Positions 23,954 through 32,652 of a DNA stretch of 64,000 bases are shown here, piece by piece. The position numbers and the translations under genes are program-made. Positions within the stretch are counted from its first letter, which is position 1. Each line of letters opens with the position of its first letter. Under the pieces are notes generated by a model. That model had not been told where the DNA came from and did no database searches. It was given only the letters and a program-made list of their open reading frames with translations. The stretch is from NCBI GenBank assembly GCA_017460805.1, contig JAFUAF010000013.1:62001-126000 (forward strand), written 5' to 3'. The stretch is from Bacillota bacterium (GTDB lineage: Bacteria; Bacillota; Clostridia; Lachnospirales; CAG-274).

Positions 23954-25216
23954 ATGAAAAAATTTATTGCAGCATTAATTACAAGTGCTATGGCAGTTTC
24001 GGCTCTTTGCGTTCCCGCTATGGCAGACACACCCGATGTTTTTATTGCGGGTGACTCTACAGCCTGCGAATACGGCTTTGACGAAAACTATGCTCTTCCC
24101 CGTGCGGGCTGGGGTATGTACTTCGGCAAGTATGTACCGGGCGTGAATGTGGTTGACTATGCACTTTCGGGCAGAAGCTCAAAAAGCTTTACAACAGAGG
24201 ACAACTACTACAAGCTTATGCGTGATGTGGGCGAGGGCGACTATGTTATTATCCAGTTCGGTCACAACGATGCCAAAAATTCAAGCGACGAGGACAAGGA
24301 ACTTCGCTACACAGACCCCAAGGGCGACAAGGATACAGAGGGCAGCTTTAAAAACAGCCTTTATGTAAACTATATCAAGCCTGTACAGGAAAAGGGCGCA
24401 ACACCTATCCTTTTAACACCTATCTCCAGAAGAAATTTTGAGGATACGGGCAAGGTAAAGGACTCTCACGGCCTTTATGACGACGCTGTAAGAGAACTTG
24501 CCGAAGAACTCGGCATTACTTGTGTCGATATGACAAAGATAACGGAAGACCTTTACAACGGTGTCGGCGAGGACGGCTCTATGTACTATCACGCTATTTA
24601 CAACAACCGCGAAAAGGGTAAAAACGGTATCGACAATACACATCTTAACCATTGGGGCGGCGAGAGGATAGCTTACATAACAGCTCAGAATCTTGCCAAG
24701 GCAGGTGTGTTTACTCTTGCGGGTGAATTTGACGACAGACCCGTTACAAGAGGCAGCTTTACACAGTCACTTGTACGTGTTCTTCAGCTTACAGACGAGA
24801 ATGCAAAGGAGAATTTCTCCGATGTTGACAAGTCTGCTCCTTATGCGGATGCGGTAGCCGTTGCAAAGGCTTACGGCATTGTACTTGGCGATGATAAGGC
24901 TGTATTTGACGGTGAAAGAACTGTTACATCCGCCGAAATGCTGCTTATGCTTGAAAGAGGTTTAAGAGCCTGCGGTGCGGAAATGCCCGAAAACACAGGC
25001 GCAACCATGGACGAGCACGTTCAGAGCGCTGTTAATAACCTTAAATCTATCGGCATGGACGAAAGTGTTAAGGTAAACCTTTCATCCAAGGACTGCTATG
25101 CTATCCTTACCGATGCTTTTAACGAAGTGACGGAACTTCAGAGTTTACAGGCCGAAAAGGAACAGTCTCTTGACGAGATAGAAGCAACCGAAAATGTAGT
25201 GCTTGACAAGAAATAA
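23954..25216 (+). CDS. SGNH hydrolase (rhamnogalacturonan acetylesterase-like) with S-layer homology repeats
   Basis: 420 residues. A signal peptide (MKKFIAALITSAMAVSALCVPAMA) leads to an SGNH domain: FIAGDSTACEYG (block I, nucleophile Ser), GRSSKSF (block II Gly), IIQFGHNDAKN (block III Asn) and DNTHLNHWGGERIA (block V Asp/His). The GDST start and this spacing are typical of CE12 esterases that deacetylate pectic rhamnogalacturonan. Residues about 255-385 contain SLH-like repeats (VTRGSFTQSLVRVLQL, FSDVDKSAPYADAVAVAKAYGIVLGDD, VTSAEMLLMLERGLRA), which would attach the enzyme to the cell wall. The substrate is inferred from family only. The start is set by the GGAGG site; a longer in-frame start at 23939 overlaps that site. 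Confidence 0.88.
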   Translation: MKKFIAALITSAMAVSALCVPAMADTPDVFIAGDSTACEYGFDENYALPRAGWGMYFGKYVPGVNVVDYALSGRSSKSFTTEDNYYKLMRDVGEGDYVIIQFGHNDAKNSSDEDKELRYTDPKGDKDTEGSFKNSLYVNYIKPVQEKGATPILLTPISRRNFEDTGKVKDSHGLYDDAVRELAEELGITCVDMTKITEDLYNGVGEDGSMYYHAIYNNREKGKNGIDNTHLNHWGGERIAYITAQNLAKAGVFTLAGEFDDRPVTRGSFTQSLVRVLQLTDENAKENFSDVDKSAPYADAVAVAKAYGIVLGDDKAVFDGERTVTSAEMLLMLERGLRACGAEMPENTGATMDEHVQSAVNNLKSIGMDESVKVNLSSKDCYAILTDAFNEVTELQSLQAEKEQSLDEIEATENVVLDKK

Positions 25217-25231
25217 TTATTTCAGACAGGG

Positions 25232-25257
25232 CTGCCGTATTTTACGGCAGTCTTTTT
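25232..25257 (+). terminator. Intrinsic terminator after the SGNH esterase gene
   Basis: CTGCCGT (25232-25238) pairs with ACGGCAG (25244-25250) around ATTTT and is followed by TCTTTTTTT. It lies 15 bases after the stop codon. Confidence 0.88.
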
Positions 25258-25279
25258 TTGAATAAAAAGAATTCCGACA

Positions 25280-25513
25280 AGGACAAACAAAAACTGTAAA
25301 AAGGGGCAAACAAATGGCAAACAAAATCCGCAAAAAGGGGCAAACAAAAGACAAACGGGAAACAGCATAAACAAAGGTTTTGCGGGATTGCATTTTTTCA
25401 AAAGGGCAAACAAAGGACAAACAATATTTTCAACAAAGGACAAATAAAAGGCAAACGAAGGGCAAACAAAAGGCAAACGAACGGCAAACAAAGGGCAAAC
25501 AAAGGGCAAACAT
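25280..25513. repeat. Purine-rich tandem repeat array (GGRCAAAC units)
   Basis: About 14 copies of an octamer GGRCAAAC (variants GGGCAAAC, GGACAAAC, TGGCAAAC, GGACAAAT) are separated by short A-rich spacers. In the last 90 bases the period is about 10-11 bases. A second simple repeat (ATAAGAA units) follows to about 25575. All strand asymmetry is purine on the plus strand. Apparent reading frames here (Lys/Gln-rich forward, Phe/Cys/Leu-rich reverse) are products of the repeat. The array fills the gap between the esterase terminator and the ecfA promoter. Confidence 0.85.
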
Positions 25514-25649
25514 AATAAGAATGATAAGAATATATAAGAATTTAAAGAAAGATAAGAAAGATAAGAATAGTTTATTTTAAGTGAGCTCTGTCTGCATATA
25601 TTTTTATGTCCCGAAAGACGGACAAAAGTTATATTGGTGTATATTTATC

Positions 25650-25678
25650 TTGAAAAATTTGATGATTTGTGGTATAAT
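25650..25678 (+). promoter_or_regulatory. Promoter of the ecfA-ecfT-truA operon
   Basis: TTGAAA (25650-25655), a 17-base spacer and TATAAT (25673-25678), with an extended -10 TGG directly before TATAAT. Transcription should start near 25685, leaving a leader of about 118 bases before ecfA. Confidence 0.82.
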
Positions 25679-25696
25679 ATAAGTGGGTAAAAAGTT

Positions 25697-25765
25697 AAAT
25701 AAGCCTGCTTTTAAACCTCGACCCTGTTCAATGACTTAAAAACGGAGTTTTGGCGGGGCTTATTT
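25697..25765 (+). promoter_or_regulatory. Structured 5' leader of the ecfA operon
   Basis: A perfect 9-bp closing stem, AAATAAGCC (25697-25705) with GGCTTATTT (25757-25765), encloses 51 bases that contain CCTCGACCCTG and ACGGAG and begins about 12 bases into the predicted transcript. There is no T-run after the right arm, so it is not a simple terminator. It does not match a riboswitch consensus that I know. A regulatory role in ECF transporter expression is an inference. Confidence 0.45.
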
Positions 25766-25802
25766 CTTGAAAAATAATAGATTTTTTGGTGGTGTAAAAT
25801 AA

Positions 25803-27557
25803 ATGGATTTCGTGAAGAGCGATAATCTTGTATATGACTACAAAACCTACAACGAGCAGTCAGAGATAGTGACAAACAGAGCCGTTGACGGGTTGGATAT
25901 AGTTATACCCAAGGGACAGTTTATAGCGGTGCTTGGGCATAACGGTTCGGGAAAAAGCACTTTTGCCAAGCACATTAATGCGCTTTTGCTGCCGACGGAC
26001 GGCAAAATAACGGTCAACGGGCTTGACACAAGTGACGAAAAAAATATATGGGATATAAGACAAAGTGCGGGTATGGTCTTCCAGAACCCCGACAATCAGA
26101 TAATAGCGACGATAGTTGAAGAGGAGATAGCTTTCGGCCCCGAAAATCTCGGCGTTCCCTCGGACGAGATAAAAAAGCGGGTGGAAGACTCACTTCTTAA
26201 CGTCAACATGGCGGAATACAGGAATTCCTCGCCAATGGCGCTTTCGGGCGGTCAGAAGCAGAGGATAGCCATTGCGGGCGTGCTTGCCATGCACCCCGAC
26301 TGTATCGTATTGGACGAGCCTACGGCAATGCTTGACCCGATAGGACGCAGACAGGTCATAAATACCCTTTTGGAGCTGAACAAGCAGGGTATAACCATAA
26401 TTTTGATAACTCACTACATGGAAGAGGCGTGTCTTGCGGACAGAGTGGCTGTTTTTGACAAAGGCAAACTGGTGCTTGACGGTACGCCCAAGGAGATATT
26501 CAGACAGGTGGAGCGCGTCAAAGAACTGCACCTTGATGTGCCGCAGGTAACGGAACTTGCGCACTTGCTGCGGGAAAAGGGCATACCTCTTCCCGATGAT
26601 ATCCTTACGATCGAGGAAATGACGGCGGAGCTTGAAAAGGCGGGCATTAAAAAGACGGACATCAAGCCCGAAAAAGAGGACGGGTATACCATTCCCGAAA
26701 CACTTATCGAGACCGAAAACTTGACCCATATTTACGGCAAGGACACGGTTTTTGAAAGTGTTGCGCTTAAAAATGTGAGCATAAAGATAGGCAAGGGCGA
26801 ACTGATAGGTCTTATAGGGCATACGGGTTCGGGCAAAAGCACGCTTATACAGCATCTTAATGCGCTTGCAAAGCCCGATGAGGGACGTGTGCTGCTCGGC
26901 GGTTTTGATATAAACAGCGACAAGACAAAGCTTAAAGAGGTCAGACAGCGTGTGGGGCTTGTTTTCCAGTACCCCGAGCATCAGCTGTTTGAAACGACGG
27001 TTTTTAAGGACGTTGCGTTCGGTCCCAAAAATCTCGGTCTTGATGACGACGAGATAAAAAAACGTGTAAAGGCCTCGCTTGAAGCCGTCGGCATGAGTGA
27101 GGAATATTACGAAAAATCGCCTTTTGAGCTTTCGGGCGGTCAGAAAAGACGTGTGGCGATAGCAGGTGTGCTTGCCATGAAGCCCGAAGTTCTCGTACTT
27201 GATGAGCCGACGGCGGGACTTGACCCCTACAGCCGCGACGAGATTTTGGGCAATGTAAAGAAATTCCATGACGATCTGGGCATAACCGTTATTCTTGTAA
27301 GCCACTCCATGGAGGATATTTCCCAGATCGCCGACAGGATACTGGTCATGAACAAGGGCAGCGTGGAATTTTTTAACACGCCGAGAAAGGTCTTTAGCCA
27401 TGTCAAAAGGCTGACGGAAATAGGACTTAATGCGCCGCAGATATCCCTTTTGATGGATATGCTCAACGACAAGGGCGCAGGTCTGCCCCGTGATATTTTT
27501 GATACAAATACCGCTTGTGAGGTACTGTATCGCTCATTGACGGGGGTGGAAAAATGA
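25803..27557 (+). CDS. Fused EcfA1-EcfA2 energy-coupling ATPase of an ECF transporter
   Basis: 584 residues containing two complete ABC ATPase domains, where most Firmicutes encode EcfA1 and EcfA2 (about 280 residues each) as separate genes. Domain 1 (about 5-275): Walker [11 protein letters not shown]-loop [11 protein letters not shown], signature ALSGGQKQR, Walker [14 protein letters not shown], His switch ITHY. Domain 2 (about 300-575): [46 protein letters not shown]. Both domains end with the helical groove (V-P-Q-V/I, DIL/DIF) that binds EcfT coupling helices. The module energises vitamin or cofactor uptake with interchangeable S components, none of which is encoded here. Start: ATG at 25803 after a GGTGG site. 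Confidence 0.95.
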   Translation: MDFVKSDNLVYDYKTYNEQSEIVTNRAVDGLDIVIPKGQFIAVLGHNGSGKSTFAKHINALLLPTDGKITVNGLDTSDEKNIWDIRQSAGMVFQNPDNQIIATIVEEEIAFGPENLGVPSDEIKKRVEDSLLNVNMAEYRNSSPMALSGGQKQRIAIAGVLAMHPDCIVLDEPTAMLDPIGRRQVINTLLELNKQGITIILITHYMEEACLADRVAVFDKGKLVLDGTPKEIFRQVERVKELHLDVPQVTELAHLLREKGIPLPDDILTIEEMTAELEKAGIKKTDIKPEKEDGYTIPETLIETENLTHIYGKDTVFESVALKNVSIKIGKGELIGLIGHTGSGKSTLIQHLNALAKPDEGRVLLGGFDINSDKTKLKEVRQRVGLVFQYPEHQLFETTVFKDVAFGPKNLGLDDDEIKKRVKASLEAVGMSEEYYEKSPFELSGGQKRRVAIAGVLAMKPEVLVLDEPTAGLDPYSRDEILGNVKKFHDDLGITVILVSHSMEDISQIADRILVMNKGSVEFFNTPRKVFSHVKRLTEIGLNAPQISLLMDMLNDKGAGLPRDIFDTNTACEVLYRSLTGVEK

Positions 27558-28357
27558 ATATAACGATAGGACAGTATTATCCGACAAATTCGCTTATACA
27601 TAAGCTTGACCCAAGAATAAAAATTATGGGTACGTTTTTATACATAGCGGCGGTGTTCATTGCAAAGGGCTTTGCGGGCTATCTGCTTTGCACTTTGTTT
27701 CTGGCATTTGTCGTTAAGCTTTCAAAAGTACCCGTTAAAATGCTTTTGGGCGGTCTTAAACCGATACTTGTCATAATAGTTTTTACAATGGCGCTCAATA
27801 TCTTCTTTACGGGCGGCAAGGACGTTTTGTGGCAGTACGGCATACTCAAAATAAGCGTTCAGGGCATTTTGCTTGCGGTCAAAATGACGGTAAGGCTCAT
27901 ACTCATTGTTATGGGTTCGTCGGTCCTGACGCTTTCCACAACGCCCATCCAGCTGACGGTCGGTATGGAATACCTTTTAAAGCCGTATAAGAAAATAGGT
28001 GTTCCCGCGCATGAAATAGCGATGATGACTTCTATTGCTCTGCGTTTTATCCCGACTTTGATAGAGGAGCTGGACAAGATACGCAAGGCGCAGACGGCAA
28101 GAGGTGCGGACTTTGATACGGGCGGACTGATAGAGAGGGCAAAAAGCCTTATCCCGCTGCTTGTGCCGCTTTTTGTGTCGGCTTTCAGACGTGCGGACGA
28201 ACTTGCAATGGCTATGGAAGCACGCTGCTACCGCGGCGATGTGAACCGCACAAGAATGAATGAGCTTGTGATGCAGAAAAATGACTATCTTGCGCTTTTT
28301 GCTTTGCTTGTGTTTGTGTTTGCCGTGCTGATATTACGGCTTGTATGGGGGATATGA
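27554..28357 (+). CDS. ecfT: ECF transporter transmembrane subunit EcfT
   Basis: 267 residues with about five membrane helices. It shows the N-terminal motif [20 protein letters not shown] and the cytoplasmic coupling helices with the Ala-Arg-Gly motif ([13 protein letters not shown] and [10 protein letters not shown]) that dock into the EcfA grooves. It overlaps ecfA by 4 bases. With the fused ATPase it forms the shared energising module for S components encoded elsewhere. Confidence 0.95.
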   Translation: MNITIGQYYPTNSLIHKLDPRIKIMGTFLYIAAVFIAKGFAGYLLCTLFLAFVVKLSKVPVKMLLGGLKPILVIIVFTMALNIFFTGGKDVLWQYGILKISVQGILLAVKMTVRLILIVMGSSVLTLSTTPIQLTVGMEYLLKPYKKIGVPAHEIAMMTSIALRFIPTLIEELDKIRKAQTARGADFDTGGLIERAKSLIPLLVPLFVSAFRRADELAMAMEARCYRGDVNRTRMNELVMQKNDYLALFALLVFVFAVLILRLVWGI

Positions 28358-28358
28358 G

Positions 28359-29105
28359 ATGAATGTATTGCTTATAGTCGCCTATGACGGCACAAACTAC
28401 CACGGCTGGCAGCGCCAGAGCGGACAGATGACCGTGCAGCAAAGGCTTGAAGAGGCTTTGTCCGAACTTTATAAAAAAAGTATTGTCGTAAGGGGTTCGT
28501 CACGCACGGACACGGGTGTTCACTGCAAAGGCCAGGGCGCACTTTACACCGTGGAACAGGCCATCCCCGCAGAAAGGCTGCCTTATGCGGTAAATGCCTT
28601 TTTGCCCGATGATATAGTCGTAAATGCGGCTTATATCGTGGGGGATGATTTTCATCCGCAGTACAGCGTGATAGACAAGACTTACGAATATAAAATACAA
28701 AATGCCGATTTCCGCGACCCTATGCTCAATAACTATACGGATTTTATCCACTGTGAGCTGAATATAGAAAATATGCAAAAGGCGTGTGAATATTTTATCG
28801 GCGAACATGATTTCAAAGCATTCTGCGCAAGCGGAAGCGATGCAAAAACGACGATTCGCACGATATACGAATTGTCCGTGAAAAAAGAGGGCAGCATAAT
28901 TTCTATCCGCGTAAGGGGAAACGGATTTTTATACAATATGGTGCGCATAATCGCGGGCACTCTGGTCTATGTGGGGCTTGGCAAGATCGCGCCGTATGAG
29001 ATAAAAGACATAATAGAGAGCCGTGACAGGGCAAGGGCGGGCAAGACCCTTGTGCCGAACGGCCTGACATTATTGGAGGTCAACTATGAAAAAATTGGTC
29101 GATGA
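28359..29105 (+). CDS. truA: tRNA pseudouridine(38-40) synthase TruA
   Basis: TruA isomerises uridines 38-40 in the anticodon stem. The 248 residues include AYDGTNYHGWQRQ, the catalytic GSSRTDTGVHCKGQ (Asp of R-T-D-x-G-V), the DDFHPQYSVIDKTYEY strand and GNGFLYNMVRIIAGTLVYVGLGK at the C-terminus. The ATG at 28359 is used; a frame from 28341 lies within ecfT. The ecfA-ecfT-truA order is widely conserved in Firmicutes, usually inside the ribosomal-protein region, which is not seen here. Confidence 0.96.
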   Translation: MNVLLIVAYDGTNYHGWQRQSGQMTVQQRLEEALSELYKKSIVVRGSSRTDTGVHCKGQGALYTVEQAIPAERLPYAVNAFLPDDIVVNAAYIVGDDFHPQYSVIDKTYEYKIQNADFRDPMLNNYTDFIHCELNIENMQKACEYFIGEHDFKAFCASGSDAKTTIRTIYELSVKKEGSIISIRVRGNGFLYNMVRIIAGTLVYVGLGKIAPYEIKDIIESRDRARAGKTLVPNGLTLLEVNYEKIGR

Positions 29106-30186
29106 CAACGAACTTAACGATAATAAGGTGGAGCGCTCGTATACGGGGCTTATCGTGGGCGTGATACTGCTTGTTATCGTGCTTATAGGCTGTATCAAGC
29201 TTTATTCGGGCGTGAAGAATTTTACTTCGCTTACAGTAAGCAGCGCGGCAAGAAAGCACAAGGAACAGACGGAAGTTTCGCTTACCGTGGAACAGGGCTC
29301 GTCCGTAAGGGATATCGCGGCTCTTCTGCACAATGCCGATATTATCGACAGCGAAGCGCAGTTTATGTATCTGTGCAAGCGTGAGGGCAGGGGCGCAAGT
29401 TTCCAGCCGGGTACATACACTTTCAACAACTACATGGATTTCAATGATATCTGCGATACGCTTGAAAGCGGTTATGTAAAGCAGGAATATGTGGATATAA
29501 CCATACGCGAGGGTATGTGGGCAAAAGAAATTGCCGCCTACCTTGAAGAACAGGGACTTTGTACGGCGGACGAATTTATGGAAGCCGTTAATTCCCGTGA
29601 CTACAACTACGATTTTGTGCAGCAGATACCCGACAGAGAAACTCTGCTTGAGGGCTATCTCTTCCCCGATACCTACAACATTACGGTCGGTACGGATGCA
29701 AAGGGCATTGTGGAGCGTATGCTTGCAAGATTTGACGAGATATTCAGCGCAGAACTTCGTGCAGAGGCTTCAATGCGCGGCAAGACGATAGACGATATAG
29801 TTATCGAGGCATCGGTCATCGAGGCGGAAGTGCGCTATCCCGAGGAACGCGCGACAGTTGCTTCCGTTATAGAAAACAGAATTGCACAGGGCATGAAACT
29901 GCAAATGGATGCAACTGTTTTATATGCGCTTGGCGAAAGAAAAGAACGTGTGCTTTACGAAGACCTCGAAGTTCAGGACGGCCATAACACCTACTATGTG
30001 ACGGGTCTTCCGAGCGGCCCTGTGGGCAACCCCGGTGCTGCCTGTATAGAAGCTGCCGTTTCGCCCGCAGATACAAATTATCTGTACTATGTTCTCAAAG
30101 ACGTAAACTCGGGCGAGCATTACTTTACCGCGGATTATAACGACTTTACAAACGCTGCAAATAATTACAGAAGTCAGCTGGATTGA
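29086..30186 (+). CDS. mltG: Endolytic murein transglycosylase MltG (YceG-like)
   Basis: 366 residues. A short cytoplasmic start is followed by one membrane helix (residues about 22-45, YTGLIVGVILLVIVLIGCIKLY), a LysM-like domain (VEQGSSVRDIAALLHNADII) and the YceG catalytic domain with LLEGYLFPDTYNI and the catalytic Glu in EASVIEAEVRYPEERATVASVIENR, then LQMDATVLYALGE and TGLPSGPVGNPG. It cleaves nascent glycan strands at the membrane. A GGAGG site sits in the end of truA, which it overlaps by 20 bases. mltG followed by trmR and trhP matches the B. subtilis yrrL-yrrM-yrrN/O order. Confidence 0.95.
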   Translation: MKKLVDDNELNDNKVERSYTGLIVGVILLVIVLIGCIKLYSGVKNFTSLTVSSAARKHKEQTEVSLTVEQGSSVRDIAALLHNADIIDSEAQFMYLCKREGRGASFQPGTYTFNNYMDFNDICDTLESGYVKQEYVDITIREGMWAKEIAAYLEEQGLCTADEFMEAVNSRDYNYDFVQQIPDRETLLEGYLFPDTYNITVGTDAKGIVERMLARFDEIFSAELRAEASMRGKTIDDIVIEASVIEAEVRYPEERATVASVIENRIAQGMKLQMDATVLYALGERKERVLYEDLEVQDGHNTYYVTGLPSGPVGNPGAACIEAAVSPADTNYLYYVLKDVNSGEHYFTADYNDFTNAANNYRSQLD

Positions 30187-30207
30187 GAATGTTGGTATAA
30201 AATGCTG

Positions 30208-30236
30208 TTGAAAATGATGTTGCCCCGATGTATAAT
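30208..30236 (+). promoter_or_regulatory. Promoter downstream of mltG
   Basis: TTGAAA (30208-30213), a 17-base spacer and TATAAT (30231-30236). It would transcribe the small gene at 30276 and probably the NSS transporter behind it. Confidence 0.7.
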
Positions 30237-30275
30237 TTACTTAAATGAACGCAATGGTTTTTTGAAAGGATAAAA

Positions 30276-30542
30276 ATGCTTATTGGAAAACTTACAGATG
30301 ATGACAGATTTAAGGTAGATTATTACAGAGAACACAGAAAGGAGCGGATGAGTATGTGTGATTGGTTAGACAAGGTGGAAAACAGGAGCATTGCAGAGGG
30401 TGAAAAAAGACGTGCGATAGCAACAGCCAACAGTATGTTTGACGATGGATTTACAGTTGAACAAGTTGTTAAATATACTAAATTATCCGTTGCCGAAGCG
30501 ACAGAGATATTAACGAACAGAAAAGCGGTACAGCCCGTATAA
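30276..30542 (+). CDS. C-terminal remnant of an Rpn/PD-(D/E)XK transposase-family protein
   Basis: 88 residues with GAAAGG upstream. The second half (SIAEGEKRRAIATANSMFDDGFTVEQVVKYTKLSVAEATEIL) matches the tail of Rpn-type recombination-promoting nucleases: an A/E-E-G-x linker helix followed by a small M-x-x-x-G-x-x-x-E-x-I-x-x-x-T-G/K-L-S-x-E-E-I helical motif. The nuclease domain (about 200 residues) is absent. It is either a remnant of a decayed element or a short stand-alone gene using the promoter at 30208. It interrupts the mltG-trmR block. Confidence 0.5.
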   Translation: MLIGKLTDDDRFKVDYYREHRKERMSMCDWLDKVENRSIAEGEKRRAIATANSMFDDGFTVEQVVKYTKLSVAEATEILTNRKAVQPV

Positions 30543-30609
30543 TTTTAATTTACGCTCAACTTTGCGGAAAGCTGTAAATGATTTTTACCGCATAGAGAGG
30601 AAAAAGGTA

Positions 30610-31968
30610 ATGGAAAATAGAGAGAACTTCGGCTCGCGGCTTGGGTTTATACTGGTAAGTGCGGGCTGTGCGATAGGTATAGGAAATGTATGGAAATTCC
30701 CGTTTATAGCGGGACAATGCGGCGGTTCGGTATTTGTGCTGTTTTATCTGCTGTTTCTTGTGCTTATTGGTCTGCCCATAATGACAATGGAGCTTGCGGT
30801 TGGCCGTGCGACCCGTCAGAGCGCCGTCAAAAGCTACAAAATGCTTGAAAAAAACGGGCAGAAATGGCATATCCACGGTTGGATATGTGTTATAGGCAAT
30901 TATCTGCTTATGATGTATTATACAACGGTGGCGGGCTGGATGCTTGCATATTTCTTTGACTTTGCGGCAGGCAAATTCAGTGCATCAGAAAAAATAGATA
31001 CATCAGCCGCATTTGACCTTATGCTTGCTTCACCGGGTAAAATGGCATTTTATATGGCGATAACCGTTATACTTGGTTTTGCGGTGCTGAGCTTTGGCGT
31101 ACAAAAGGGTCTTGAACGTATAAATAAAATTATGATGAGCGGTCTTTTGCTGCTTATAATTGTGCTTGCATTCAACAGCTTCACACTTAGAAATGTTGGC
31201 GAGGGCTTGAGATTTTATTTGCTGCCCGACTTGGACAAAGTAAAGGAAGTCGGTATCGGAAATGTTATCGTACAAGCAATGAATCAGGCGTTTTTTACGC
31301 TTAGCATCGGTATTGCTGCGATCGAGATATTCGGCAGCTATATGTCGAATGAATACACCCTGTTGGGAGAGGCTGCCAAGATATGTGCGCTCGATACTTT
31401 TGTGGCGCTTATATCGGGATTTATCATTTTTCCCGCCTGCTTCAGCTTTGGTGTAGAGCCCGGTCAGGGTCCGTCGCTCATTTTTGTTACCTTGCCGAAA
31501 GTTTTTGCAAATATGTACGGCGGCAGAGTATGGGGCGCACTTTTCTTTTTGTTTATGACGTTTGCAAGCTTTTCCACAGTCACGGCGGTGTTTGAAAACC
31601 TTGTGGCGGCATGGATAGACAATTTGGGCATGAGCCGTAAAAAAGCGGTCGTGATAAATCTTGTTTTGATGCTTGTTTTAAGTATGCCCTGTGTGCTTGG
31701 TTATAATGTATGGAGCCATATACATCCCATAGGCGATAAAAATATTCTCGATGCGGAGGATTTTATCGTCAGTAATTTACTGCTTCCGATTGGCGGTCTG
31801 ATATATTTGGTGTTCTGCACATCAAGGTTTGGCTGGGGTTTTAAAAACTATATTGCGGAAGCAAACAAAGGCAAAGGCATCAAATTAAACGAAAAACTGA
31901 AGCCTTACTTTAATTATGTGATGCCTGTGCTTATAATCATTATTTTTATAAGAGGTCTGATCCGATAA
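30610..31968 (+). CDS. Sodium-dependent transporter of the NSS (neurotransmitter:sodium symporter) family
   Basis: 452 residues, about 11-12 membrane helices. The first helix carries the LeuT-type sodium and substrate site: GFILVSAGCAIGIGNVWKFPFIAGQCGG, broken at G-I-G-N-V-W-K-F-P. Other family landmarks are LIGLPIMTMELAVGR (helix 2), FFTLSIGIAAIEIFGSYM (helix 6) and FASFSTVTAVFENLVAAWID (helix 8). Bacterial members take up amino acids with sodium. The ATG at 30610 follows AGAGAGGAAAAAGG; an earlier frame start at 30562 has no site. The gene separates mltG from trmR. Confidence 0.94.
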   Translation: MENRENFGSRLGFILVSAGCAIGIGNVWKFPFIAGQCGGSVFVLFYLLFLVLIGLPIMTMELAVGRATRQSAVKSYKMLEKNGQKWHIHGWICVIGNYLLMMYYTTVAGWMLAYFFDFAAGKFSASEKIDTSAAFDLMLASPGKMAFYMAITVILGFAVLSFGVQKGLERINKIMMSGLLLLIIVLAFNSFTLRNVGEGLRFYLLPDLDKVKEVGIGNVIVQAMNQAFFTLSIGIAAIEIFGSYMSNEYTLLGEAAKICALDTFVALISGFIIFPACFSFGVEPGQGPSLIFVTLPKVFANMYGGRVWGALFFLFMTFASFSTVTAVFENLVAAWIDNLGMSRKKAVVINLVLMLVLSMPCVLGYNVWSHIHPIGDKNILDAEDFIVSNLLLPIGGLIYLVFCTSRFGWGFKNYIAEANKGKGIKLNEKLKPYFNYVMPVLIIIIFIRGLIR

Positions 31969-31977
31969 GGAGATATT

Positions 31978-32652
31978 ATGAGTCTGATACCCGAATATTT
32001 AAGTGAATATATAGACGAGATACAGCCGTACTGCGGCGGTAAACTGGGCGAATTGCAGCAGCAGGCCTATGAAGAGGGACTGCCGATAATCCATAATGAT
32101 GTGGCGCGTCTGCTTGCTGTTTTGCTTGAAATGACAAAACCAAAGTATATACTTGAAATAGGCATGGCTGTCGGTTTTTCGGCAAGCTTTATGTGCGGCT
32201 ATCTTCAAGAGGGCGGACACCTGACCACCATTGACCGCTATCCCATAATGATAGAAGCCGCAAAGGAAAACTTCAAGCGCATGGGCGTTGAGGACAAGGT
32301 CACAATGAAGATAGGCCATGCGGAAGAAGTGCTTGCGGAAATGGACGGCACCTTTGATTTTATATTTATGGATGCCGCAAAGGGCAAATATATCGAATTT
32401 CTGCCGCATTGTTTAAGAATGTTAAGACCGGGCGGCATAATAGTTGCCGACGATGTTTTGCAGGACGGCAGAGTGGCGCAGAAGTATGAGGAGATACCGC
32501 GCCGCCAGCGCACCATACACAAGCGTATGAACGAATTTCTCGAAACCATAAGCAACTCACCCGAACTTACATCTTCTATCCTTACGATAGGCGACGGTGT
32601 GGCGATAATCAGAAAAAAAGAAGTTATGGATAAGGAAGATACAAATGAGTAA
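31978..32652 (+). CDS. trmR: tRNA 5-hydroxyuridine methyltransferase (O-methyltransferase family 3)
   Basis: 224 residues with a class I methyltransferase fold: ILEIGMAVGFSASFM (SAM-binding motif I), LTTIDRYPIMIEAAKENF (acidic residue that binds ribose), FDFIFMDAAKGKYIEFL (metal-binding D/K segment of the COMT-like family) and GGIIVADDVLQDG. B. subtilis TrmR (YrrM) methylates 5-hydroxyuridine 34 of tRNA to 5-methoxyuridine. The direct overlap (8 bases) with the U32 protein TrhP, which makes the hydroxyuridine, and the nearby mltG support that role here. Confidence 0.88.
   Translation: MSLIPEYLSEYIDEIQPYCGGKLGELQQQAYEEGLPIIHNDVARLLAVLLEMTKPKYILEIGMAVGFSASFMCGYLQEGGHLTTIDRYPIMIEAAKENFKRMGVEDKVTMKIGHAEEVLAEMDGTFDFIFMDAAKGKYIEFLPHCLRMLRPGGIIVADDVLQDGRVAQKYEEIPRRQRTIHKRMNEFLETISNSPELTSSILTIGDGVAIIRKKEVMDKEDTNE

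Noticed and set aside
25217..25509. Overlapping reverse frames rich in Phe, Cys, Leu and Val
   Set aside because: They are direct translations of the GGRCAAAC tandem repeat, lack ribosome sites and run through the esterase terminator.
25280..25513. CRISPR-like array
   Set aside because: Units are 8 bases with spacers of only a few A-rich bases; there are no unique 30-base spacers and no cas genes.
26190..27401. 403-codon antisense frame over ecfA
   Set aside because: Shadow of the strongly coding opposite strand; composition is rich in Arg, Tyr, His and Leu, without ribosome site or family motifs.
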